A stretch of DNA of 64,000 nucleotides, taken from positions 62,001 through 126,000 of the forward strand of contig NZ_JAAVJI010000013.1 of NCBI RefSeq assembly GCF_012033695.1, written 5' to 3'. The DNA comes from Pseudomonas quercus. Lineage in GTDB: Bacteria; Pseudomonadota; Gammaproteobacteria; Pseudomonadales; Pseudomonadaceae. The notes beneath the pieces were generated by a model. The model was not told the origin of the DNA. It did no database searches and saw only the letters and a list, made by a program, of their open reading frames with translations. Of this stretch, positions 17,822 through 25,814 are shown one piece after another. A program made the position numbers and the translations under genes. The first letter of the stretch is position 1. Every line of letters begins with the position of its first letter.

Positions 17822-19622
17822 TGGCCTGGATGCCAACGCTGTAGTCGCGGCCGGGCGAGACTTCGCCGAACTGGCGGTGAGTGAAGCCGGCCTGTTCTGG
17901 AATGAATACCGCCCTGAAGAGGGCGCCTGCCGCCTGTACCACTGGCGCGAGGGAAAGGCACACTGCCTGACCCCAGAAGACATGAGCATACGCAGCCGAG
18001 TGTATGAGTACGGCGGTGGCGCCTTTTGTGCCGGCCCAGCGGCACTGTACTTCGTGAATGAGCGTGACCAGCAGGTGTACAGGCAGGCCGTGACCGGCGA
18101 CAAGGCACCCGAGCTACTGAGCAAGGGCGGCTGTCATTACGGCGGGTTAGCCTGGCACCATGGGCTGGTACTGGCGATAGAAGAAACGCCAGCCGAACCT
18201 TACCCCCAGCACCGGCTAGTAGCGCTGGATGAGGTGACCAGCGAACGCCAGGTACTGGCCGAAGGCGCTGATTTCTACGGTACTGGCGTAATCAGCCCCG
18301 ATGGCCAGCGCCTGGCGTGGGTAGAGTGGAGCCGACCTGAACTGCCTTGGACCCGTACCCGCCTAATGTGCGCACAACGGGACGCCACGGGCGCATGGCA
18401 GGCGCCGCGCTGCATTGCCGGGAACCGCGCCCACGAAGCCCTGCAACAGCCGCGTTTTACCTCTGACAACCGTTTGTACTGCCTTAGCGACCGTAATGGT
18501 TTCTGGCAACCTTGGGCGGAAAGCCCTGAAGGGTGGGCGCCACTGCTTTCCCCCGAGGCAGACCATGCCACGGCGCCATGGCAACTGGGCACTAACAGCT
18601 GGTGGCCGCTTGAGAACCACAGCTATGTGGCCACTTGGTTTGAAGATGGGTTTGGCAAGCTCGGGCAGGTTGACGGCGAAGGTGCCTGCATACGCTATGG
18701 CGCAGCGTACACGCGCTTTAGAAGCGTCGGGGTGGACGCTGAATACCTCTACGCCATCGCTGCTTCAGCGGTCCGGCCGCCTGCCGTGATTGCCATCGAC
18801 CGTGCCAGCGGTGCGGTGGAGATTCTGGCAGGCAGTGAGCCGCTGTTGCCGGCCGAGCACATTAGTATGCCCAAGCCGTTTACCTACCCCAGCGGTGACA
18901 GCCAGGCCCACGGCTTTTTCTATCCCGCGGCTGGGGAGGCAACCGATGCGCCGCTGCTGGTGTTTATCCATGGTGGCCCTACTTCCGCCTGCTACCCGGT
19001 TCTGGAGCCCCGTATCCAGTTCTGGTGCCAGCGTGGGTTCGCTGTAGCAGACCTTAATTATCGCGGCAGCAGTGGCTATGGTCGCGATTACCGCATGGCG
19101 CTCAAGCACGCTTGGGGCATAAGTGATGTAGAGGATGCGGGCAATGCGGTGGCTTGGCTACGCACTGAAGGTTGGGCTGGCGGCACCCATGCGTTTATCC
19201 GAGGCAGCAGCGCTGGTGGCTACACCACGCTCTGCGCATTGGCGTTTCTTGATGTCTTCAGTGGTGGCGCCAGCCTGTACGGCGTTAGCGACCCTGCGGC
19301 CTTGGCACGGGAAACCCATAAGTTTGAGGCGGACTACCTGGATTGGTTAATCGGCGACCCCGACCTGGACGCGAGCCGCTACGCCGAGCGCACGCCTTTG
19401 CTGCATGCGGACCAGATCCGTGTACCTGTGATTTTCTTCCAGGGCGAGCTGGATACCGTGGTAGTGCCAGCGCAAACCGCTGCCATGGTCGCTTCACTGG
19501 AGGCTAACCAAGTGCCCGTACAGGTGCACTACTACGCGGAGGAACGACATGGCTTCCGCCAGGCGCGAAACCTGGCGCATGCCTTGGAGCAAGAGTGGCT
19601 GTTTTACAAAGGGCTGCTTTAA
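17787..19622 (+). CDS. S9-family prolyl oligopeptidase-like peptidase, last gene of the pqq operon
   Basis: 611 residues. The N-terminal beta-propeller-like half is followed by an alpha/beta-hydrolase domain with the nucleophile in RGSSAGGYTTL (GxSxGG), the acid in GELDTVVVP and the histidine in ERHGFRQ. It begins inside the end of pqqE, so it belongs to the operon. In several fluorescent pseudomonads this gene is called pqqM and has been suggested to help peptide processing, but its role in PQQ formation is not settled. No signal peptide is seen, so a cytoplasmic location is likely. Confidence 0.88.
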   Translation: MSETQKSLPAANGLDANAVVAAGRDFAELAVSEAGLFWNEYRPEEGACRLYHWREGKAHCLTPEDMSIRSRVYEYGGGAFCAGPAALYFVNERDQQVYRQAVTGDKAPELLSKGGCHYGGLAWHHGLVLAIEETPAEPYPQHRLVALDEVTSERQVLAEGADFYGTGVISPDGQRLAWVEWSRPELPWTRTRLMCAQRDATGAWQAPRCIAGNRAHEALQQPRFTSDNRLYCLSDRNGFWQPWAESPEGWAPLLSPEADHATAPWQLGTNSWWPLENHSYVATWFEDGFGKLGQVDGEGACIRYGAAYTRFRSVGVDAEYLYAIAASAVRPPAVIAIDRASGAVEILAGSEPLLPAEHISMPKPFTYPSGDSQAHGFFYPAAGEATDAPLLVFIHGGPTSACYPVLEPRIQFWCQRGFAVADLNYRGSSGYGRDYRMALKHAWGISDVEDAGNAVAWLRTEGWAGGTHAFIRGSSAGGYTTLCALAFLDVFSGGASLYGVSDPAALARETHKFEADYLDWLIGDPDLDASRYAERTPLLHADQIRVPVIFFQGELDTVVVPAQTAAMVASLEANQVPVQVHYYAEERHGFRQARNLAHALEQEWLFYKGLL

Positions 19623-19777
19623 CGCTTGGCAATGATGTAGATGGCATGAACGATGCCAGGGATATAACCGCACAGGGTCAGCAGAATATTCAGCCAGAAG
19701 GCGCCGCCGAAACCGACTTGCAGAAACACGCCCAGTGGGGGCAGCAGGATGGCGAAGATGATGCGAATAATGTCCAT
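19619..19777 (-). CDS. YqaE/Pmp3-family small membrane protein
   Basis: 52 residues, two hydrophobic helices: MDIIRIIFAILLPPLGVFLQ, then a GFGGAFWLNI turn and LLTLCGYIPGIVHAIYIIAK. This is the hallmark of the stress-related Pmp3/YqaE family, thought to affect membrane potential. The ATG is preceded by aaggaag. Its stop codon overlaps the stop of the convergent S9 peptidase gene by three bases, so the two coding regions share an end. Confidence 0.9.
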   Translation of the reverse strand: MDIIRIIFAILLPPLGVFLQVGFGGAFWLNILLTLCGYIPGIVHAIYIIAKR

Positions 19778-19936
19778 GAGGGGTACTTCCTTGAAGGGGT
19801 ATACCTCACAGACCCCTGTGTGCCGCTGCGGTTCAGCGGTTGTCTTGCTACCTCCCCCTACATGCCATGCCGTGTAACCATTGCATGATTTGGGAAGATC
19901 AAGAAACAGCGCTATAGCTGCCTGGCCAGAAACAAG

Positions 19937-19958
19937 AAACCCCGCCGAGGCGGGGTTT
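19937..19958. terminator. Bidirectional intrinsic terminator
   Basis: Inverted repeat AAACCCCGCC / GGCGGGGTTT with two central bases, flanked by A-rich and T-rich ends on both sides. It lies in the 367-bp gap between the YqaE gene (read leftward from 19777) and the acyl-CoA dehydrogenase (whose stop is at 20145), so it most likely ends the leftward dehydrogenase transcript. Apart from this and the hairpin at 20123-20141 the gap 19778-20144 holds nothing I can identify. Confidence 0.65.
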
Positions 19959-20122
19959 GCAGACTTGTATCCCTGACATCCTTATCATTCCGCCAACCTT
20001 GGCAGTAATCCCTATCGTGTCCCTTTTCTGTTCGGCGCTTCCTGCGCTACGTCCATGTGCTCAAGATACTCAACGCAGCGGCAGGCGCCAATCAGCTATT
20101 GCCACCACTGCGTGTAGGTGAT

Positions 20123-20141
20123 GGCTTACAGCGTGTAAGCC
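20123..20141 (-). terminator. Hairpin just after the acyl-CoA dehydrogenase stop
   Basis: Perfect 8-bp stem GGCTTACA / TGTAAGCC around a 3-nt loop, directly 3' of the leftward dehydrogenase gene. No U-run follows on the minus strand, so it may stabilise the mRNA 3' end rather than terminate by itself. Confidence 0.4.
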
Positions 20142-20144
20142 GGC

Positions 20145-21920
20145 TCAGAACTGTTCTGCCTCCAGCAGATACAGTGACGCGCTGCCTGCTTTTACCGAAG
20201 CGGCCAGGGAATGAATACGTGGCAGCAGGCGGGCGAAATAAAAGCGTGCTGTGCCCAGCTTGCTGGCATAGAACGCTTCGCTGCCACCGGCCAGGGCCGC
20301 CTTGGCCATGCGAGCCCACATATAGGCATAGGCGGTGTAGCCAAAGGCCTGGAGGTATTCCACCGACGCGGCCCCAATTTCTCGAGCATCGCCTGCGGCA
20401 CGGTCCAGCACCAAGGCGGTAAGCGCGTCCAGGTTATCCAGCGCAGCCAGTAGCGGCACGGTAAACTCCGCCTCTGCTGGCCCGGCGTTGTTGGCAAAAG
20501 CCCGCACCTCGTCAGAGAAGGCTTGGTAGAACGCCCCGCCATTGCCTACAACCTTGCGCCCCATCAGGTCCAGTGCCTGAATGCCGTTGGTGCCCTCGTA
20601 GATCTGAGTGATGCGCACATCGCGCACCAGCTGCTCCTGCCCCCATTCACGGATATAACCGTGGCCACCGAACACCTGCTGGCCATGCACCGTGGTTTCA
20701 AGCCCCGCGTCCGTCAGGAAGGCCTTGGCCACCGGCGTGAGCAGGGCCACCAGGTTTTCAGCCCGTGTGCGTTGCGCGGCGTCCTCGGCATACTTGGCCA
20801 CATCCAACTGCATGGCCACATAGGTAGAGAAAGCACGCCCACCTTCGTTCATGGCTTTCATGGTGAGCAGCATGCGGCGCACATCAGGGTGCACGATGAT
20901 AGGGTCTGCCATCTTGTCCTTGGCCTGGGCGCCTGTGGGGGACCGGCTCTGTAGCCGCTCACGGGCGTAGTCCACAGCGTTCTGGTACGAACGCTCGCCT
21001 GAGGCCAGCCCTTGGATGCCTACGCCCAGGCGTTCGTAGTTCATCATGGTGAACATGGCCGCCAGGCCTTTGTTTTCCTCGCCTACCAGGTAGCCCTCGG
21101 CCTCGTCGAAGTTCATCACGCAGGTGGCCGACGCCTGAATACCCATCTTGTGCTCGATGGAGCCACAGCTGAGGGTGTTGCGCGCGCCGAGGCTGCCGTC
21201 TTCGTTGACCAGGAACTTGGGCACTAGCAGCAGTGAAATACCCTTGGGCCCAGGCGGTGCATCAGGCAACTTGGCCAGTACCAGATGGATGATGTTTTCG
21301 GTGAGGTCATGCTCGCCGCCGGTGATGAAGATCTTGGTACCTGAGACCTTGTAGCGGCCATCGCCCTGAGGCACGGCCCGGGTGCGAATGATGCCCAGGT
21401 CCGTACCGGCGTGAGGTTCTGTTAGGCACATGGAGCCCGCCCATGTACCTGCATACATGTTTGGCAGGTACTGCTGCTTCAAGGCTTCACTGGCATGGGC
21501 GCTGATGGACAAGCAGGCGCCAGACGTAAGCATGGGGTACAGACCGAAGGCCAGGCTGGAGGCGTTGATCATTTCCTCCACTTGCGCAGAAATAGCCTTG
21601 GGCATACCCATGCCCCCGAACGCCGGGTCGCCGCCTACCCCTACCCAGCCGCCTTCAGCGTAGGTTCTGTAGGCTTCGATAAACCCCTTCGGCGTTGTGA
21701 CCACAGTGTCTGCGTAGTGGCAGCCCTCTTCATCAGCTGCACGGCTCAAGGGCGCGATGGCCGTGCCGGCCAGTTTGCCCGCCTCTTCAAGCACGGCCAT
21801 GGCGGTTTCGGCGTCTACAACCTCCGCCAGTGCCGGCAGGCTGGCCCACATGGCCGGGGCTTCGAACACTTCCTCAAGGACGAAGCGCATATCGCGCAAC
21901 GGGGCTTTGTACTCGGCCAT
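20145..21920 (-). CDS. Acyl-CoA dehydrogenase (large, FadE-like with C-terminal extension)
   Basis: 591 residues from MAEYKAPLRDMRF, the conserved start of this subfamily; in-frame sequence upstream to 21971 is not conserved. The acyl-CoA dehydrogenase core shows the FAD/substrate signatures (MCLTEPHAGTDLG, KVSGTKIFITGGEHD, then the C-terminal GGHGYIREWGQEQLVRD). A DUF1974/acyl-CoA dehydrogenase C-terminal-like helical region of about 150 residues follows, as in membrane-linked beta-oxidation dehydrogenases of pseudomonads. It would catalyse the first step of fatty-acid beta-oxidation, passing electrons to ETF. It is a close paralogue of the gene at 23520-25325. Confidence 0.9.
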   Translation of the reverse strand: MAEYKAPLRDMRFVLEEVFEAPAMWASLPALAEVVDAETAMAVLEEAGKLAGTAIAPLSRAADEEGCHYADTVVTTPKGFIEAYRTYAEGGWVGVGGDPAFGGMGMPKAISAQVEEMINASSLAFGLYPMLTSGACLSISAHASEALKQQYLPNMYAGTWAGSMCLTEPHAGTDLGIIRTRAVPQGDGRYKVSGTKIFITGGEHDLTENIIHLVLAKLPDAPPGPKGISLLLVPKFLVNEDGSLGARNTLSCGSIEHKMGIQASATCVMNFDEAEGYLVGEENKGLAAMFTMMNYERLGVGIQGLASGERSYQNAVDYARERLQSRSPTGAQAKDKMADPIIVHPDVRRMLLTMKAMNEGGRAFSTYVAMQLDVAKYAEDAAQRTRAENLVALLTPVAKAFLTDAGLETTVHGQQVFGGHGYIREWGQEQLVRDVRITQIYEGTNGIQALDLMGRKVVGNGGAFYQAFSDEVRAFANNAGPAEAEFTVPLLAALDNLDALTALVLDRAAGDAREIGAASVEYLQAFGYTAYAYMWARMAKAALAGGSEAFYASKLGTARFYFARLLPRIHSLAASVKAGSASLYLLEAEQF

Positions 21921-22018
21921 GGGCAACCTCACAGAACGCCAGAAGAGAATGACGCCAGTGTAGCCCAACAACGCATCAGAGCTGTAGCGTCATTGCGTGA
22001 CCGTAATAAATAAATTGG

Positions 22019-23341
22019 TCACGCCGCATTGCTCTTTCTTACTGCTCCCCTGCGCGCCTGGCCATGGGCAACAACACAATTGCGACCGGCTCCTTTTGCC
22101 GCATAAAGCGCCTGGTCGGCAGCCTTGAGCACTTCGTCCGGGCTGCGTTGTTCCAGCTGCCGTTCTGCCACACCAATGCTGATAGTGACAGACACCTGCG
22201 ACGCCGCGCTGGCCCCACGGCGTTGGCGCCCCTGCTGGTCATCCGTCGGCCGGTCCGCATCACGCAAATGAATCACGTAGGCGGCGATCATGCCGCGCAC
22301 CGCCTCCAGGTGCGGCAGGCACTCTTCCAGTGTCTTGCCAGCAAATACCAAAGCAAATTCCTCACCCCCATAACGGTAGGCACGGCCGCCTCCGCTGACC
22401 TTTGCCAAACGGCTTGCGACCAGCTTGAGCACCTGGTCGCCCACGTCGTGCCCATGGGTATCGTTGAACCGCTTGAAATGGTCCACATCGCTCATGGCAA
22501 TGACATAGTTGCGACCCAGGCGCTGCAGCCTTTCGTTCAAGGCACGCCGCCCAGGAAGGCCGGTTAGCTCGTCCCGGAAGGCCATTTGGTAAGCCTCGTG
22601 GGCTACTGCCGCGGCAATGATCAGCATCACTTGGCTACACATGATGTTGAGCGTGAACGGCAGAATGAATGTTTGCGGCAGCATCCAGAACAGGCCTATC
22701 AGCCCTACGATCTGCGCAGCATGCAGTGGGCGGGGGCTGCGTACGTACTGGGCACCGAGTACTACGAACATGATGAAGAACAACGGGTAGGCCATCTGGA
22801 TCAGGCTCATCCACTGGCCATGCAACGCAGGCCAGCGAATTTCAGCCAGCCAGTTCAACAGTGCCTGGGGGAAACTTTGTTCGAACCCCAGCGCCACACC
22901 CCCTACCGCCATTAGCACCGCAAACCGGGCCACCATGTCCTGAACAAGGTGCGTGCGCTCCTGCCATGCACCAAACAACCCATACAACAGGGGCAACAGC
23001 AGGCAGCACAAATGGAACACCACCGCGGCGTCTTCGCGTACCTTCCCATGGTCCCGGTAATAGTCGGTTTGTGTATCCAGCAGGAAATACGCCACGTACA
23101 CCGTGACCATCAGAAACAGTTCCCGCTGCCTTCGGTATACCGCGCAGTAGGTGCCCCCCAGCAGCAGTACCAAGGTGGGCAGCACATTGAACAGTGACGT
23201 GAAAAAAGTGCTCAGGTCGCGCACGTAGGCGGCGCCCAGGCCTGCCAGCAACAGCAGCACCGAAGGCACGAAATGGCTATAGCGAACAGCAGATAAGCGC
23301 GACAAATGGACTGGCTCCGGCCCAGCAATGAAGTGTGGCAT
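22019..23341 (-). CDS. Membrane-anchored GGDEF diguanylate cyclase
   Basis: 440 residues. The first half has about seven or eight membrane spans with no recognised sensor domain. The second half is a GGDEF domain from FRDELTGLPGRRALNERL to VSVTISIGVAE. The active-site motif is GGEEF (AYRYGGEEFALVF), so cyclase activity is expected and c-di-GMP should be made at the inner membrane. The RxxD inhibitory site that normally lies nine to six residues before GGEEF is absent (SGGGRAYRY instead), so product inhibition by that route is not expected. A GAGG ribosome site precedes the ATG. It lies between two acyl-CoA dehydrogenases on the same strand. Confidence 0.92.
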   Translation of the reverse strand: MPHFIAGPEPVHLSRLSAVRYSHFVPSVLLLLAGLGAAYVRDLSTFFTSLFNVLPTLVLLLGGTYCAVYRRQRELFLMVTVYVAYFLLDTQTDYYRDHGKVREDAAVVFHLCCLLLPLLYGLFGAWQERTHLVQDMVARFAVLMAVGGVALGFEQSFPQALLNWLAEIRWPALHGQWMSLIQMAYPLFFIMFVVLGAQYVRSPRPLHAAQIVGLIGLFWMLPQTFILPFTLNIMCSQVMLIIAAAVAHEAYQMAFRDELTGLPGRRALNERLQRLGRNYVIAMSDVDHFKRFNDTHGHDVGDQVLKLVASRLAKVSGGGRAYRYGGEEFALVFAGKTLEECLPHLEAVRGMIAAYVIHLRDADRPTDDQQGRQRRGASAASQVSVTISIGVAERQLEQRSPDEVLKAADQALYAAKGAGRNCVVAHGQARRGAVRKSNAA

Positions 23342-23472
23342 TGTGCCTCTATTTTTATCGGCCGTGCCTCAAAAAGAATGAGGCCTCTATCAAAGGTCGG
23401 AGCAAAACTGTGTGCAATGGTTTTATACAACTCAAGCCTAGCGGAATGAACGGTGCCGCACAGGCAATAAAA

Positions 23473-23501
23473 AAGCCGCTACCGGTTGAGGGTAGCGGCT
23501 T
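23473..23501 (-). terminator. Intrinsic terminator of the second acyl-CoA dehydrogenase gene
   Basis: Stem AAGCCGCTACC / GGTAGCGGCTT (11 bp) around a 7-nt loop. On the minus strand it is followed by a run of seven T residues. It is 19 bp after the stop of the leftward gene at 23520-25325. Confidence 0.9.
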
Positions 23502-23519
23502 GGGTTGCAGCGTGCGCGA

Positions 23520-25325
23520 TCAGTAACCCATATCGAAAATCGCTTCGTCCATCGCCATCAAGTTGCTAGCGCCCGACAGCATGGCTGCCACATGGGTACG
23601 GGTACGGGGCAGAATGCGCTGGAAGTAGAAGCGCGCGGTGTGCAGCTTGGCCGTATAGAACGCCTCTTCCGAAGTGCCCTCGGCCAGCTTGGCGGCTGCA
23701 ACGCGCGCCATGTCGGCCCAGAAGTACGCCAGGCAGGCGTAACCGGAATACATCACGTAATCCACCGAGGCGGCGCCGACTTCTTCCCGGTCCTTCATGG
23801 CAGCCATGCCTACTTTCATGGTCAGCTCGCCCCACTCTTTGTTCAGCTGCGCCAGCGGAGCAACGAATTCAGCGACGGCGGCATTGCCTTCCTGGGCCTG
23901 GCAGAACTTGTGCACGATCTTGGTGAAGCCTTTCAAGGCCTCGCCCTGGGTCATCAAGACCTTACGCCCCAAAAGGTCCAGCGCCTGAACACCTGTGGTG
24001 CCTTCGTACAGCATGGCGATACGGGCGTCGCGCACGTTCTGTTCCATGCCCCACTCGGCGATAAAGCCATGGCCGCCGTATACCTGAACGCCATGGTTGG
24101 CGGCTTCGAAGCCCACTTCGGTCATGAAGGCTTTGGCGATAGGCGTCATGAAGGCCAGCAGCCCATCGGCACGTTTCTTCTCTTCGTCGTCCTGGCTGTA
24201 CTTGAGGGTATCCACCAGCTTGGCCGTGAAGTACACCATGGCGCGGTTACCTTCGGCGAAGGCCTTCATGGTGAGCAGCATGCGGCGTACGTCAGGGTGC
24301 ACGATGATCGGGTCGGCGGCCTTGTCTGGTGCCTTGGGGCCGGTCAGCGAGCGCATCTGCAAGCGGTCACGGGCGTATTTCAAGCCACCCTGAAACGCCA
24401 GTTCAGCATGGGCCAGGCCTTGCAGCGCGGTCCCCAGGCGGGCGGTGTTCATAAAGGTGAACATGCAGTTCAGCCCTTTGTTCGCCGGGCCGATCAGGTA
24501 GCCGGTGGCGCCATCGAAGTTCATCACACAGGTGGCATTGCCATGGATGCCCATCTTGTGTTCGAGCGAACCGCAGCTTACACCGTTGCGCTCGCCTACA
24601 CCGCCTTCGGCATTGGGCAGGAACTTGGGCACGATGAACAGGGAAATGCCTTTGGTACCGGCCGGTGCATCAGGCAGGCGTGCCAGCACGATGTGGACGA
24701 TGTTGTCTGCCATGTCGTGTTCGCCGGCAGAAATGAAGATCTTGGTGCCGCTGACCTTGTAGCTGCCATCAGCCTGTGGCTCGGCGCGAGTACGCAGCAT
24801 GCCCAGGTCGGTACCGCAATGCGGTTCGGTCAGGCACATGGTGCCTGTCCACTCGCCGGACACCAGCTTGGTGAGGTAGGCGTCCTGCTGCTCAGGGGTG
24901 CCGTGCGCCGAAATGGTATTCATGGCGCCATGGGACAGGCCAGGGTACATGCCCCAGGACCAGTTGGCGGTGCCCACCAGTTCACTGATGGCAAGACCAA
25001 GGGATTCCGGCAGACCCTGGCCACCATGCTCTACATCGTGGGCCAGGCTTGGCCAGCCGCCTTCAACGAACTGTTGATAGGCCTCTTTGAAGCCGGTAGG
25101 CGTTTTCACACCGCTTTCAGACCACGTACAGCCTTCGAGGTCACCCACACGGTTCAGCGGCGCCAGCACCTGTTCGGCGAATTTGGCGCCCTCTTCAAGA
25201 ATGGCATCGACCATGTCCGGTGTAGCGTCCTGGCAACCGGGCAGGCTTTGGTAGTGGGCTTCATAGCCAAGCAACTCATCGCGAACGAAGCGAATGTCGC
25301 GCAAGGGCGCCTTGAAATCGGGCAT
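23520..25325 (-). CDS. Acyl-CoA dehydrogenase, paralogue with C-terminal extension
   Basis: 601 residues starting at MPDFKAPLRDIRFVRDE, the same N-terminal signature as the gene at 20145-21920. The family motifs are MCLTEPHCGTDLGML, KVSGTKIFISAGEHD and GGHGFIAEWGMEQNVRD, with a C-terminal helical domain of about 150 residues. Role: FAD-dependent oxidation of acyl-CoA in beta-oxidation. The upstream region carries two PsrA-type operators (25399-25425), which suggests induction by long-chain fatty acids. It has its own terminator at 23473-23501. Confidence 0.92.
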   Translation of the reverse strand: MPDFKAPLRDIRFVRDELLGYEAHYQSLPGCQDATPDMVDAILEEGAKFAEQVLAPLNRVGDLEGCTWSESGVKTPTGFKEAYQQFVEGGWPSLAHDVEHGGQGLPESLGLAISELVGTANWSWGMYPGLSHGAMNTISAHGTPEQQDAYLTKLVSGEWTGTMCLTEPHCGTDLGMLRTRAEPQADGSYKVSGTKIFISAGEHDMADNIVHIVLARLPDAPAGTKGISLFIVPKFLPNAEGGVGERNGVSCGSLEHKMGIHGNATCVMNFDGATGYLIGPANKGLNCMFTFMNTARLGTALQGLAHAELAFQGGLKYARDRLQMRSLTGPKAPDKAADPIIVHPDVRRMLLTMKAFAEGNRAMVYFTAKLVDTLKYSQDDEEKKRADGLLAFMTPIAKAFMTEVGFEAANHGVQVYGGHGFIAEWGMEQNVRDARIAMLYEGTTGVQALDLLGRKVLMTQGEALKGFTKIVHKFCQAQEGNAAVAEFVAPLAQLNKEWGELTMKVGMAAMKDREEVGAASVDYVMYSGYACLAYFWADMARVAAAKLAEGTSEEAFYTAKLHTARFYFQRILPRTRTHVAAMLSGASNLMAMDEAIFDMGY

Positions 25326-25398
25326 GTCGAAAACCTCTGTGCTGAATCCGGTGGGGTGAACCGCAAATAATCGACTCATCCACCCACGGCGGACGCGT

Positions 25399-25425
25399 CA
25401 AACAGGTGTTTGAAACATACGTTTA
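25399..25425 (-). promoter_or_regulatory. Two overlapping PsrA-like operators
   Basis: Box 1 (25399-25412) is CAAAC-AGGT-GTTTG, a perfect match to the PsrA consensus (G/C)AAAC-N2-4-GTTT(G/C). Box 2 (25412-25425) is GAAAC-ATAC-GTTTA, one mismatch, sharing one base with box 1. They lie 74-100 bp upstream of the acyl-CoA dehydrogenase start. PsrA is the TetR-family fatty-acid-responsive regulator of pseudomonads. The rest of 25326-25814 holds no gene. Confidence 0.7.
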
Positions 25426-25621
25426 TGGTTGCAAGGTTGTCAAGAGGTGACCCACGACCGCCAATCGGCGGCCAACAGCGTCGCAGCCTTCGCAGTGCAC
25501 AGGGCCAGAGACGATTATCCATAGGGCTCAGGTGCGTTCTGTGGCAGCTCTGGAGGTATAAGTTACTGAAGGCAGACATAAATACTGTTTAGGTAATATC
25601 CCCTACAGCGTTGAGACTATC

Positions 25622-25646
25622 TTCCTACGCAACTTTTCCCTTGCGC
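25622..25646. repeat. 25-bp near-identical repeat, copy 1 (upstream of the efflux gene)
   Basis: A 25-bp sequence beginning TTCCTAC and ending TTTCCCTTGCGC. It recurs at 28694-28718 in the same orientation with 2 mismatches (positions 8 and 13). This copy is about 170-190 bp upstream of the DHA2 transporter ATG. Similarity does not extend beyond the 25 bp, so it looks like a shared control site or a trace of a duplication rather than a larger repeat. Confidence 0.6.
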
Positions 25647-25814
25647 TCGATGCCACCCATCCTTTTAATACCACAAGCACTAACGCAGCCATATTGACCC
25701 ATTTAAAGCTAAGTTCGCATTGTCTTTAAATTCGAAATAACCCTGAATTCGTCTTGGGCGGGCGTGGACGCTCCCCCTATATGGAATTCGAAGCCTAGTG
25801 GCAAGGAGAATTTT

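Noticed and set aside
20057..20144. Possible plus-strand small gene reading into the dehydrogenase
   Set aside because: No ribosome site or similarity, and most of it is antisense to the dehydrogenase gene.
23505..25370. Long open frame opposite the second acyl-CoA dehydrogenase (621 codons, plus strand)
   Set aside because: Antisense shadow; the minus-strand gene has all family motifs and its own terminator.
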